Part shown: positions 1 to 8,925 of the stretch, piece after piece
Layout of the letters: every line of letters starts with the position of its first letter
How positions within the stretch are numbered: the stretch's first letter is position 1
From: CAVQKZ01 sp963837325
GTDB taxonomy: Bacteria; Actinomycetota; Actinomycetes; Mycobacteriales; Jatrophihabitantaceae
Reading direction: 5' to 3'
Length of the DNA stretch: 64,000 nucleotides
NCBI GenBank assembly: GCA_963837325.1
Contig: CAWIMV010000002.1
Span: forward strand, 1,054,001-1,118,000
The notes under the pieces: model-generated
What the model saw: only the letters and a program-made list of their open reading frames with translations
Database searches by the model: none
Told to the model about the DNA's origin: nothing
Position numbers and translations under genes: made by a program

Positions 1-1
1 C

Positions 2-196
2 GTCTGCTGCCTGGAAGCCCACCTGCCCGGGCAGGACCGGCACATCCGAGCCCCGGACATCCCGGTTGTGGATGCCATCGCGGCGGTTGCCGCGTGGTGG
101 ACTACCGGCCGGGCCGAACCCGGCCCAGTTCCCACGGCCGAACAACTCATCCGCGCCGACCTCACCGCCCGCTACACCCGGCAGCAGCGACGATGA
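2..196 (+). CDS. C-terminal end of a hypothetical protein (partial)
   Basis: An open frame runs in from the left edge and ends with TGA at 194-196. The visible 64 residues contain a Cys-Cys pair near the start, a Trp-Trp pair in the middle and a basic end (RYTRQQRR). The stop overlaps the ATG of the next gene by four bases (ATGA at 193-196), typical of translational coupling, which argues that both are real. I do not recognise the family; the position beside a DUF2637 gene suggests a role in maintenance or transfer of the element. Confidence 0.6.
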   Translation, partial: VCCLEAHLPGQDRHIRAPDIPVVDAIAAVAAWWTTGRAEPGPVPTAEQLIRADLTARYTRQQRR

Positions 197-1065
197 CTGA
201 GCGTCAGGAGACCGGGCGAGCAGGTTGGCGTGTGGTGTGGGCCGCAGGGCTTGTCGTCGCCGCCGGTGCCGGCGTGGCGACGGCGCACGGCCTTTACGAG
301 GTCGCGGCCGCGGCCCAGGTGCCCGCCGGGATCGCGTGGCTGTACCCGTTGATCACCGATGGCCTCGCCCTGGTCGGCTACGCCGCCACGAGCCGTGTCG
401 GTCCGGGCGGGCGGCGGTACGCCGCGACCATCGTCGTGCTCGCCGCCGGCCTGTCCGGGCTGGCCCAGGCCAGCTACCTCACGGGCAGTCTCACCACCGC
501 AGGCAGCGTGCGCGCGGCGCCGGCGGTGTTGCGGTTCGGGGTCGGGGCGTGGCCGGCGATCGCGGCCGCGCTGACCGCGCATCTGATGCGCTTGATCAGC
601 ACCGACCGCACCCGGTCGACCGACACAGCCGGGCAGCGTTCAGCGTCCAACCCGCCGTACAACTCACCTGCCGATCGGGGCGTCCAGCCGCGTACAACCG
701 GCAGTCCTCCGACCCTGCCTGTCCAGCCGCGTACAACGGTCGAGCGTCCAATCCCGCCCGTACAACCCACCCCCGCCGTCGCGTCCGATCCTGCGCCGGA
801 CGCATCGCCGGTCGCCCCGTCGGACGCCCCGTCGGACGCCCCCACCGACAGCAGTCCGCCCGGCCGCGGTTCGGCCGCGGAGCGCGCGCGGGCTGCCGCC
901 CGCAGCCACCATGCCCGCCACGGCGAGCTACCCACGGTCACCGACCTCGCCCGCGCCGCCCAGGTTGCGCGCGGCACTGCCGGGACCGTCCTCAAGGCCC
1001 TGCGAGCGGAGCGCCGGGCCCTGCATGTCGTAAACGCCAACCTCCACGACAGGACCGACACATGA
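193..1065 (+). CDS. DUF2637 (SpdB-like) membrane protein with C-terminal helix-turn-helix
   Basis: This 290-residue protein begins at ATG 193, coupled to the upstream gene; an upstream in-frame start at 94 would lie inside that gene and is not favoured. Residues about 10-130 hold four hydrophobic segments, including a conserved-looking LYPLITDGLALVGYAA stretch, as in DUF2637 proteins of actinobacterial plasmids and integrative elements. A Pro/Thr-rich linker follows (about 150-225), then an Arg/Ala-rich helical end (about 226-290) resembling a small winged-helix or HTH domain. Family members are associated with plasmid spread, but their biochemical role is not established. The linker region carries a cluster of DNA repeats (see 636-766). 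Confidence 0.75.
   Translation: MTERQETGRAGWRVVWAAGLVVAAGAGVATAHGLYEVAAAAQVPAGIAWLYPLITDGLALVGYAATSRVGPGGRRYAATIVVLAAGLSGLAQASYLTGSLTTAGSVRAAPAVLRFGVGAWPAIAAALTAHLMRLISTDRTRSTDTAGQRSASNPPYNSPADRGVQPRTTGSPPTLPVQPRTTVERPIPPVQPTPAVASDPAPDASPVAPSDAPSDAPTDSSPPGRGSAAERARAAARSHHARHGELPTVTDLARAAQVARGTAGTVLKALRAERRALHVVNANLHDRTDT
636..766 (+). repeat. Iteron-like cluster with four GTACAAC motifs
   Basis: GTACAAC occurs at 657-663, 692-698, 731-737 and 760-766, always on this strand and each preceded by GTCCA 9-14 bases upstream. The copies fall in all three reading frames relative to the DUF2637 gene, so the conservation is not explained by repeated protein sequence. The first copy is preceded by GCGTTCA and GCGTCCAA. 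The same words recur at 1571-1690, including a GTACAAC at 1614-1620. This looks like a protein-binding array; the C-terminal HTH of the DUF2637 protein is one candidate ligand. Confidence 0.5.
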
Positions 1066-1273
1066 CCCACCAGCCAGCCAGCCACCGACCGAGCCAGCAC
1101 CACCGCAACGCCCGACCGAGCACCGCTCCACGCCACCAAGCCGATCTCTTCAAGATCGCCAACCGCCGTACACACCTATGCATCACGATCAGATGGCCCG
1201 GTGACGCGGGTACGGACCACCACCTGCTGTTGATCTTGAAGTCGACTGCTGGTCGCGGGCTGGCTGGTGCCTG
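1066..1273. other. Non-coding gap before the relaxase; possible oriT
   Basis: No convincing gene is seen in these 208 bases. They contain a 10-base inverted repeat, CTTCAAGATC at 1148-1157 and GATCTTGAAG at 1232-1241. A non-coding stretch with inverted repeats directly upstream of a MobF relaxase gene is where an origin of transfer could lie, but no nick-site consensus was recognised, so the call is tentative. Confidence 0.3.
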
Positions 1274-4200
1274 ATGTTGACGATCTCCTCGGGGCACTCG
1301 GCGGACTACCTGCTCAACGCGGTCGCGACCGGCCGGGAGAACTACTACACCGGCGCGGTCGCCGAGGGCGAGCCGCCGGGGCGCTGGTACGGCGCCGGCG
1401 CCGAAGAGCTCGGCCTCACCGGCCTGGTCGACGCCCAGGACATGAAGGCGGTCTTCGAGCACTATCCTCGATCCGCGCGATCCGAACTTCCGCAACCCCG
1501 ACAAGTGGGAAGAGGTCGCGACCCTGGGGCACACCGGCCGCAAGTACCAGACAGCGGAGGAGATTTATCAGCGTTCATTGGACGCCGAGCCGTACGCCGA
1601 CGCTGAACGCCGCGTACAACTTCGATTGGACGCGTCCAAAAATGAACGCCACAACGTCGCGTTCTTGGACGTCACGTTCAGCGTTCAAAAATCGGTGACC
1701 ATCCTGCACGCCGCGTTCGAAGCCCAGGAGGTGAAAGCGCGTCACGGCCGGCGACGAGGAGGCCGCCGCAGTCGTGGGGCGAGTACCGCCAAGCGGTGGA
1801 GGACGCGATCTGGGCCGGCAACAACGCCGGCCTCGACTACCTCCAAGAGCACGCCGGCTACTCCCGGGTCGGGCACCACGGCGGCGCCGCCGGCCGCTAC
1901 ACCGACGCGCACAAGTGGACCATCGCCTCGTTCTTCCAGCACGACTCGCGCAACCACGACCCGCAGCTGCACATCCACAACACCGTCTCCAACCGGGTGC
2001 TCTGCGCAGACGGGGTGTGGCGCACCCTGGACGGCCGCTCCCTCTACACCCACCGGCCCGCGGCCGGGGCGGTCGCCGAACGCACCACCGCCGAGCGGCT
2101 GACCTCGACGCTGCGGGTGCTGGTCGCGATGCGCCCGGACGGCAAGGCCCGCGAGATCGTCGGGATCCCCGCGGCGGTCAACGAGCTGTACTCCTCGCGG
2201 CGCCGCGCGATCACCCCGAAGACCGCCGAACTCGTCGCCGCGTTCGAGACGAAGTTCGGCCGCGAGCCGAACCGCGCTCGAGCGCGACCGGCTGCAGCGC
2301 CAAGCCACCTTCGCCACCCGCCGCGCGAAATCCCACCAGGGCGAAACCACCGAACAGCGTCTGGAGCGAGTCGACCGAGAACTGCGCGCCGAGATCGACG
2401 GCGGTCTCGCCCAGCTCGCCGCCGACGTCCTCGCCCTCGCCGACAGCGATCCGCGGCCGGCGCAGTGGTCACCGCAGTGAGGTGATCGAGACCGCGCTGG
2501 CCGACGTGCAGACCCGCAAGTCGGCATGGACACGCGGCCGACCTGACCCGGGCGATCAACGATGCGCTGCCCGACTTCCTCGGCCTCGGCGACGGCGCCC
2601 AGATCGCGGCGCTGCTCGACCAGCTCACCGCCGAGGGCCTCGCCCTGGCCGTCGCGCTGGATGCCGACCGCCCGGCCGAACATGTGCTGCCGGATGAGCT
2701 GCGACTGGACAACGGCCGCTCGGCATACGACGCACCTGGCGCGCGGCTGTATGCCACCCCGGAGCACATCCACACCGAACGGCTGCTCACCCACGCCGCC
2801 GGACACCACGACGCACCCGCCCTCGACCAAGCCCGCATCGGACGGTTCCTCGACCGACTCCGCGCCGACGGTGTCGAGCTCGGTGAGGACCAGGCCGCCG
2901 CGATCCGCGGCGTGCTCACCTCCGGCGCCGATGTCGAGGCCCTGGTCGGCCCGGCCGGTACCGGCAAGTCCTTCGTCGTCGGCGTGCTCGCGCACGCCTG
3001 GCAGGACCCGGACCTGTGGGACGGCGAACAGCACAAGGTGGTCGGGTCTGGCGTCGAGCCAGATCGCCACCGACGTCCTCACCGGCGAAGGGCTGCAGGC
3101 GCGCAACATCGCCCGCTGGCTTGGCACCCAGGACCGCCTCACCGACGGAAACCCGTCCGGCGGCGACCGCGCCTGGCGACTCAACCCCGGGGACCTCGTT
3201 GTCGTCGACGAGTCGGCGATGGCCAACACCACCGATCTCGCCGCCATCCACCGCCACGTCACCGCCGCCGGCGCGAAGCTGCTGCTCACCGGTGACCACC
3301 GCCAATTGGCCGCGGTCGGGCAGGCCGGCGGAATGGAACTCGCCGCCGACACCGCACCGTCCTACGAACTGTCCGAAGCCCGCCGCTTCACCCACGAGTG
3401 GGAACGCGCCGCGTCGCTGCGGCTCCGCGACGGCGACGCGGACGTGCTGGGCGAGTACCACAAGCACGGCCGGCTCATCGATGCCGGCGCTCTGGAGCAG
3501 GCCGAGGCGAGCGCTGCCCGGGCTTGGCTGGCCGACACCCTCAACGGGAAACGGTCCCTGTTGATCGTGGACACCAACGAACAGGCCGCCGATGCTCAGT
3601 GCGCAGATCCGCGTCGACCTGGTCCGGCTCGGCCGAGTTGCCGAGGACGGGGTCCCGCTCGGACTGCAGGACACCACTGCCGGCGTCGGCGACATCGTCC
3701 AAGCCCGGAAGAACGACTGGCGACTGGCCGGGCACTACGGCAACCGCCGCGGCCCGATCAACCGCGAGCAATACACGGTGATCGAGACCCTCGATGACGG
3801 CGGCCTCATCGTCACACCGGTGAGCAGCAGCGGGGGGGAGACGATCACCCTGCCCAGAAGCTACGTGGCCGAGCATGTCGCGCTCGGCTACGCCTCCACC
3901 GTCCACTCCGCCCAAGGACTGACCGTGGACACGAGCCACACTGTGATCAGCCAACGCACCGGCCCCGCCAGCTTGTACGTCGGGTTATCGCGCGGCAAAG
4001 AGGCGAACACGGCCCACGTGTGCACCCGCGCCATTCCCGATGGAGCCCCACCGGGCGCCGTCAATCAGGTCGCGCACCGTGACCCGGTCACCGTCATCGC
4101 CACGACGTTGGAGATCGCGCAGCCTGAACGGTCGGCCCTCGCGACGGCCGACCAGTCCCGGGCCGAAGCCGAGTCGATCCGCACCCCGGGCGAGTTGTTC

Positions 4201-4447
4201 GCGGATGCGTGCGAGTTGGCAACCGCTGGACGCACTGCCGGATGGCTCGACCATCTCGTCGACACCGGTCACCTCACGGGCCAGCAGCGGGCCCAGTTGG
4301 CGGGCGAGGACGGCGCTACCAACCTCAACACGATCCTGCGGCGTGCCGAGCTCGCGGGCCACGATCCGCGCCAGGTCCTGCACGACGCCGTTACATCTCG
4401 CCGGCTCGACGGCGCCCGGCAACTGACCAACGTGAACCGTCCTCGGT

Positions 4448-5419
4448 TCAGTGACTGGTCAGTTCTCCCAGCTGCAGTTGCTGCTGGGGGTCGATCTGAC
4501 GGTAGTGCTCGGTCTCGAACTCGATGGGCGGGACGAGTCCGAGGCTGCTGTGCAGCCGCTGCTCGTTGAACCAGTGGACCCAGTTCAGGGTGGTGAGCTC
4601 GAGGTCGTCGACGGTGCGGAACGGGCCGTCGCGGCGGACGCATTCCAGCTTGTAGAGCCCGATCAGCGACTCGGCTTGGGCGTTGTCGTAGGAATCGCCG
4701 ACCGAGCCGATGGAGGCCACGGCGCCGGCGTCGGTCAGGCGGGTGGAGTAGCGGATCGAGGTGTATTGCGACCCGGCATCGGAGTGATGGACGAGGCCTT
4801 CCAGGCGGCCGTGGGCGTCGGTGCGGCCTTGGCGCTGCCGGGTCCACAGCGCCATCTCCAACGCGTCGAGGGGCAGCGCGGTCGGCATTGAGGACGCGGT
4901 GCGCCAGCCCACGATGCGGCGGCTGAACACGTCGGAGACGAACGCGGTGAACGCCATCCCTGACCAGGTCGGGACATAGGTGAAGTCCACGACCCACAGC
5001 CGGTTCGGTGCCGCCGCGGTGAAGGCCCGCTGCACCAGATCCGGCGGCCGCACGGCAGCGATGTCAGGACGGGTGGTGCGGAACACCCGGCCCCGTCGGG
5101 CGCCTTGAATCCCGGCGCTGCGCATCAGCCGCTCGACCAGCCGCCGCGAGACCGGCTGGTCGTCGACACCGCGCTGGCGGACCAGGGCAGCGTGCATCTT
5201 GCGGACCCCGTAGAGGCCGCGACCGGCCTGCGGGTCGGCATGTACCCGCTCGATCTCGGCCAACACCCGCTCATCGCGAAGGCTGCGCCGCGAGCGACCG
5301 CGGGTCTTGTGGGCGTAGTAGGAGTTCGACGCGATCGGCACGCCGTGCTCGGTGAGCACACGGCAGATCGGCGCGACGCCGAACCGGTCGCGGTGATCGT
5401 CAACGAACGCGATCACCAC
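4448..5419 (-). CDS. IS3-family transposase OrfB (DDE integrase core)
   Basis: This 323-residue protein is the catalytic part of the transposase. An HTH_21-like segment occupies about residues 45-110. The rve integrase core follows, with the DDE residues visible in WVVDFTYV, in VHHSDAGSQYTS and in the Glu of DNAQAESLIG. The C-terminal LNWVHWFNEQRLHSSLG is typical of the family. Its GTG start at 5419 overlaps the end of orfA by seven bases. As in other IS3 elements, the active enzyme is probably an OrfAB fusion made by ribosomal frameshifting in this overlap. No internal stops are present, so the copy may still be active. Confidence 0.93.
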   Translation of the reverse strand: MVIAFVDDHRDRFGVAPICRVLTEHGVPIASNSYYAHKTRGRSRRSLRDERVLAEIERVHADPQAGRGLYGVRKMHAALVRQRGVDDQPVSRRLVERLMRSAGIQGARRGRVFRTTRPDIAAVRPPDLVQRAFTAAAPNRLWVVDFTYVPTWSGMAFTAFVSDVFSRRIVGWRTASSMPTALPLDALEMALWTRQRQGRTDAHGRLEGLVHHSDAGSQYTSIRYSTRLTDAGAVASIGSVGDSYDNAQAESLIGLYKLECVRRDGPFRTVDDLELTTLNWVHWFNEQRLHSSLGLVPPIEFETEHYRQIDPQQQLQLGELTSH

Positions 5420-5748
5420 GGCAAACGCGGGTCGAGCTCCCGCGCGAAGAACGACGAGGCCGCCAACAAGATCTCGTTGGCCCGCTTGAGCTCGTGGTTC
5501 TCCCGCTCCAGCTCCTTGATCCGGGCCGCGTCGCTGGTCGTCGTCCCCGCCCGCTCACCACGGTCGATGGCCGCCTGCTTCACCCAGCCGCGCAGCGTGT
5601 CGGCATTGACCCCGGTGCGCTGCCCAATCCGGATCACCGCCTGGTTCAACGACAGAGCCGAGTCCTGCGCACGCGCCTCGGCGACGAGCCGCATCGCCCG
5701 CTCACGCAGCTCGGCCGGGTACTTCCTCTGTGCTGGCACGCCCACCAC
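5413..5748 (-). CDS. IS3-family transposase OrfA (HTH protein)
   Basis: This 111-residue protein is the DNA-binding part of the insertion sequence. Residues about 8-60 form the HTH_Tnp_1 fold (KYPAELRERAMRLV ... GVNADTLRGWVKQA). A leucine-zipper-like helix follows (RIKELERENHELKRANEIL), which in IS3 elements mediates multimerisation. It binds the terminal repeats and regulates transposition. It ends with TGA at 5413 inside the start region of orfB, the normal IS3 arrangement. Confidence 0.9.
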   Translation of the reverse strand: MVGVPAQRKYPAELRERAMRLVAEARAQDSALSLNQAVIRIGQRTGVNADTLRGWVKQAAIDRGERAGTTTSDAARIKELERENHELKRANEILLAASSFFARELDPRLPW

Positions 5749-7044
5749 TCTCCCGTGGCTTCAGACCAGTCACCAGACCGAGGACGGTTCAACGTGCTCC
5801 ACCACCGCATCACCAACGCCGTCACCCTCGACCCTGTTGGTGACCGGCACAGTGATCGGATTCCGGCCGTCACCGACCCCGCCTGGCACCAGTACCTGAG
5901 CGAGTTAGCCGCGACCGCCGACAAGCGCACTGAACAACTCGGCCAGGCCGCCGCCGCGGAACGTCCCCCGTGGGCAATCGAAGCGCTCGGCAAGGTCCCA
6001 GCAGACGAACAGGCGCGTGACGAGTGGTCGCATAAAGCCAGCCTGGTTGCTGCGCACCGCGAACTCACCGGCCACGACGACCCCAGCACCGCGATCGGGC
6101 CACCACCGAAGACCGGGCAGGTCGAGGCCTACGCCTCCTGGCGCACCGCCTGGCACGCCCTCGGCCGGCCCGAAGCCGACCGCGACGAAGCCGAAATGAG
6201 CGACGGGCAACTGCGCATCCGCATCCGCGCCTACGAACGCGAACAAACCTGGGCACCCGCATATGTAGCCAACGAACTCGCCGGTACCCGCCAAGCCGCC
6301 GAGCAGCACCGCGCCACCGCCACCCTGCGCGCGGCCGCCGCGACCGCGGCCAACGACCCAGACACGCGGGAGCGGCTGCAACGCGAAGCCGCCGACGCGC
6401 ACAGGAACGCGGCGGAACTCGACGAACGCGCCGCCCAGCTCGCCGAGGTCGATGACGCCCGCGCCCGCTGGTACGCCCACACCGCCGCCACCCGAGCCGC
6501 CGCCGACCGAGCACAGCTCGAACTCGCCGCCCGCCACGCAAAGGACAGCGAACACCGCGCCGATGACCGGACCACCGCGACCGACCACCTCGACGCCGGC
6601 CACGGCCAGCAACGCGACGCAGCTGCAGACCAACGCGACGCCGCCGACGAGCGCGAAGACGATCAATACCGCGAGATCACCGACGAAGCCGATCTCGCCG
6701 ACGTCGAAGCCGAACGCGAAACAGACCGCCGCACCGTCGGCGACGATCGGCAGCACCCCGACGCCGCCGAAACCATCGTGCCCGAACTCGCCGACCTCTC
6801 CGACGGGAAACCTCTCCGCCAGCGCGACGACCAGGTCCGAGTCCCCACCACCGACGAAACCCAAGACAACCTCAGCCGCGCCCGCCGGGCACTCACCCAA
6901 ATCGAGGACCGCGACCTCGCCGACAAACGCCGTGCCGTCGAGCAAGCCCGCGCTGACCAGTTGGCCCGCTGGCACGACCAACACCGCAGCTACAACGACA
7001 CGCACCACCGAAGCGACGGTCTGGGCTTCTAGCCCGCAACGACG

Positions 7045-7074
7045 CGGGCGCGGATGAACGATCACCCGCGCCCG
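7045..7074. terminator. Hairpin between convergent genes
   Basis: A perfect 9-bp GC stem (7045-7053 with 7066-7074) and a 12-base loop lie between the relaxase pseudogene end and the end of the minus-strand gene at 7109. No T-run follows, as is usual in high-GC actinomycetes; it could terminate transcription from both sides. Confidence 0.5.
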
Positions 7075-7108
7075 GCCGGTCGGCATACCAACCGGTGACC
7101 AAAGGCGC

Positions 7109-7678
7109 TCAGCGCACTGCCATGCAGACCGAGAAACCCTCCGCGACCAGCTCGTCGAGAACGCCTTCCGGATCATCACCCTGCAAGCCGTGCCACGTCC
7201 GCAAAAGCGTGTCGATCACCGACGGCAACACCGCGTGCGGCACCGTGACCGGTGCACCCCACTCCGGGTCCACCCTCGGCAGACCAGACACCAGCACCGG
7301 ATCCACGTGCAACGTCACCGGATGCCAACGCAACGTGTGCCCACCCGTGAGTGACGCCTCCAGCACAGCCAGCCCGTGCCGGTACTCACCCGGCCCGTGC
7401 AATGACGTGCACAAATCCGAGTGCTCCCACACCAGCACCACCCGCGTCGCCATGATCGCCGCCGGCGCGGCACCCAAGCGAACGACCGCCCGCTCCGCGT
7501 CGTCGCCCTGCCGGTACCGCCGAGTCCGCACATAACCCACGTACGGCTGGTCCCAATCATCGATCAACATGTGGACCTGCGGCTCCGGCACAAACCCGCC
7601 CGACCGCAACGCCGCATCAGCGCCAGCCAGACACGCCTGCTCCACCGCGCTGATCACATCGACCGCTACCTCGGCCAT
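7109..7678 (-). CDS. Hypothetical protein of the integrative element
   Basis: This 189-residue soluble protein is not recognised. It has no signal peptide or membrane segment. It contains a run of short beta-strand-like stretches around residues 30-110 (HMLIDDWDQPYVGYV, RVVLVWEHSDLC) and a helical C-terminus. The gene is convergent with the relaxase and its start ATG (7678) faces the HEPN-like gene 195 bp away, so it has its own promoter region. Position within the element suggests a maintenance or cargo role; nothing in the sequence identifies a function. Confidence 0.6.
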   Translation of the reverse strand: MAEVAVDVISAVEQACLAGADAALRSGGFVPEPQVHMLIDDWDQPYVGYVRTRRYRQGDDAERAVVRLGAAPAAIMATRVVLVWEHSDLCTSLHGPGEYRHGLAVLEASLTGGHTLRWHPVTLHVDPVLVSGLPRVDPEWGAPVTVPHAVLPSVIDTLLRTWHGLQGDDPEGVLDELVAEGFSVCMAVR

Positions 7679-7833
7679 ATGCGGAGGGTTACACGTGCCC
7701 CCGACAACGACGCGGCGCCTTTAAGCTCGACCAAGTCCTGCAGCTTGTTCTAGTCCGTGCGGCACTACCGAGGGAGCGTGAGCCCCCAGGGACACCACCG
7801 TGAGGGTCGCGGACAGCGGATCGCCGACACGAC

Positions 7834-7856
7834 GCATCGCTATCGCGACGCGATGC
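7834..7856. terminator. Small hairpin downstream of the HEPN-like gene
   Basis: GCATCGC (7834-7840) and GCGATGC (7850-7856) form a 7-bp stem with a 9-base loop, 17 bases beyond the stop of the minus-strand gene at 7874. It is plausible as a terminator. The rest of the 7679-7873 gap shows nothing else. Confidence 0.35.
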
Positions 7857-7873
7857 ACAGTGTCGTTTGACAG

Positions 7874-8737
7874 CTAACTGAAGACCTCAGTGTCCCGCTC
7901 TTGGACCAGTCCGCCCGCGAACCAGCCAACAAGGCTGACGGCCAAGAGCACAGCAGTCTCCGCCTCCTCGTGGGTGACATCCGAATACGCAGGACTTCCG
8001 TGACGGTCTCGTTGTCCCCTGTACAGCGACTTGATCATGCCCAGGAGCACGTCCTTCGACGGATACTCTGAATGCTCCCGAAGGAATGGGAGGCGCCAAG
8101 TCGCCTCGCGCCGCTCGATTGCACGGGCCACGTCGCTCAGAGTTGCGGTCGACTTGGCAATACCCAGCGCCGGCAATGCTGCGGCCTCGACAGCTTTCAC
8201 CGCCGAGGAATAGGCCATGCTGTCTGACGGCTCGAGATCGTAGACGTGCGTCCACGCGGCCTTGAGCAACCGTCCTGCCGCGCCTTCCCGATTCATTATT
8301 CTGTCGGCCGCGTCTTGAACACCTTCCGGGACGCGCACCGCGAGGCGCAACCTGCCGTCTCGGAGGACGGTTTCGTACATTGACCGACCGTCAGCCAAGA
8401 TCTTCGGAAGGTTGCCGGCGGAAGGTCGATACCCGCCCTTGGCATGCAGGCGGTAGTCGACCACTCGGAGTAGGTCACGCTCGCTCAAAGTGCCCATGAA
8501 TTGGCGCACTTGTGTCTCATTGATCAGGCCGACGAACTCGGGATTGAGCCCGAAATGGATGTCGAGATTATTCTCGATCTCGTGAAACACCTCGACGCGC
8601 ACGTACCCATGATCGGGCGACATCGCGCCGTGCAGCCACGTAGTTATCGCTGGCCGCATCGACGGTGGGACGCCTGGGCGTAGCACCTGACGTTCGGCGA
8701 CCTCTTCGTCGCTCGCATCGAACGGCACGAAGTCCAC
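7874..8737 (-). CDS. Hypothetical protein with HEPN/Abi_C-like C-terminus
   Basis: This 287-residue protein has no close match that I recognise. The C-terminal third is helical and contains LLGMIKSLYRGQRDRHG (about residues 235-251), in which Arg and His are spaced as in the R-x(4-6)-H motif of HEPN ribonucleases. The preceding segment (SSAVKAVEAAALPAL) and the following one (EEAETAVLLAVSLVGWF) resemble the helices around the motif in abortive-infection C-terminal domains. The N-terminal part (about 1-110) is a separate, unidentified domain. A role in phage defence or toxin activity is inferred from the motif and from the position in element cargo, not shown. Confidence 0.55.
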   Translation of the reverse strand: MDFVPFDASDEEVAERQVLRPGVPPSMRPAITTWLHGAMSPDHGYVRVEVFHEIENNLDIHFGLNPEFVGLINETQVRQFMGTLSERDLLRVVDYRLHAKGGYRPSAGNLPKILADGRSMYETVLRDGRLRLAVRVPEGVQDAADRIMNREGAAGRLLKAAWTHVYDLEPSDSMAYSSAVKAVEAAALPALGIAKSTATLSDVARAIERREATWRLPFLREHSEYPSKDVLLGMIKSLYRGQRDRHGSPAYSDVTHEEAETAVLLAVSLVGWFAGGLVQERDTEVFS

Positions 8738-8925
8738 ATGTTCACCCTATCGACCTTCTGATCGCCGTCGTCGTAACTGATCCGGCAACGCATCGGGACG
8801 TCCGCGGGTTGAAGCTGGCGTTCGCAGACAAGCACCTGATCCACTGGTCGGCCGGACGCTGGCGTCACAGCATTGGTGTCTTGTTTCCTTGTCTTCGTTG
8901 TGTCGCCCGCCAGGACATGCCGAGG
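8738..8925. other. Intergenic gap
   Basis: This 188-bp gap between two minus-strand genes holds no recognisable gene, strong hairpin or repeat. It probably contains the promoter of the HEPN-like gene. Confidence 0.4.

Larger units (their letters stand above)
4433..5791 (-). mobile_element. IS3-family insertion sequence inside the relaxase gene
   Basis: The element is 1,359 bp and has TG...CA termini. The imperfect terminal inverted repeats (4433-4462 and 5762-5791) match at about 26 of 30 positions. It is flanked by a 3-bp direct repeat ACG (4430-4432 and 5792-5794), the usual target duplication length for IS3. It encodes the standard two overlapping frames, orfA and orfB, on the minus strand, both apparently intact. 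Its boundaries are supported independently because removing it restores the relaxase reading frame. Confidence 0.93.
1274..7032 (+). pseudogene. MobF-type conjugative relaxase-helicase (TraA/TrwC-like), frameshifted and IS-interrupted
   Basis: The start (ATG 1274) gives MLTISSGHSADYLL and then GRENYYTG with the paired tyrosines of MobF relaxases. The metal-binding cluster is around 1950-1985 (HDSRNHDPQLHIHN), the helicase Walker A GPAGTGKS near 2955-2980, and the Walker B-like VVVDES near 3200. The C-terminal part (5795-7032) is rich in Glu, Arg and Asp and looks coiled. To read one protein, the frame must move by +1 near 1465, 1743, 1774, 2273, 2475, 2536, 3047 and 3592. Each step matches one extra base, and no stops or deletions occur between them. 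An IS3 element sits at 4433-5791; removing it plus one 3-bp target copy takes out 1362 bases (454 codons), so the frame continues. Corrected length is about 1,460 residues, normal for the family. Either the gene is newly dead or the +1 steps are sequencing errors; the IS insertion disables it in any case. Confidence 0.88.

Noticed and set aside
225..1274. Long plus-strand frame overlapping the DUF2637 gene
   Set aside because: Arg/Pro/Gly-rich composition typical of an out-of-frame reading of high-GC DNA; the DUF2637 frame has recognisable membrane segments.
1626..1639. TTGGACGCGTCCAA palindrome as a stand-alone oriT
   Set aside because: A single 14-bp palindrome in coding DNA is weak evidence; reported only as part of the wider repeat set.
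1742..3352. Long minus-strand frame opposite the relaxase
   Set aside because: Low-information protein with no motifs; a shadow of the relaxase, whose motifs lie on the plus strand.
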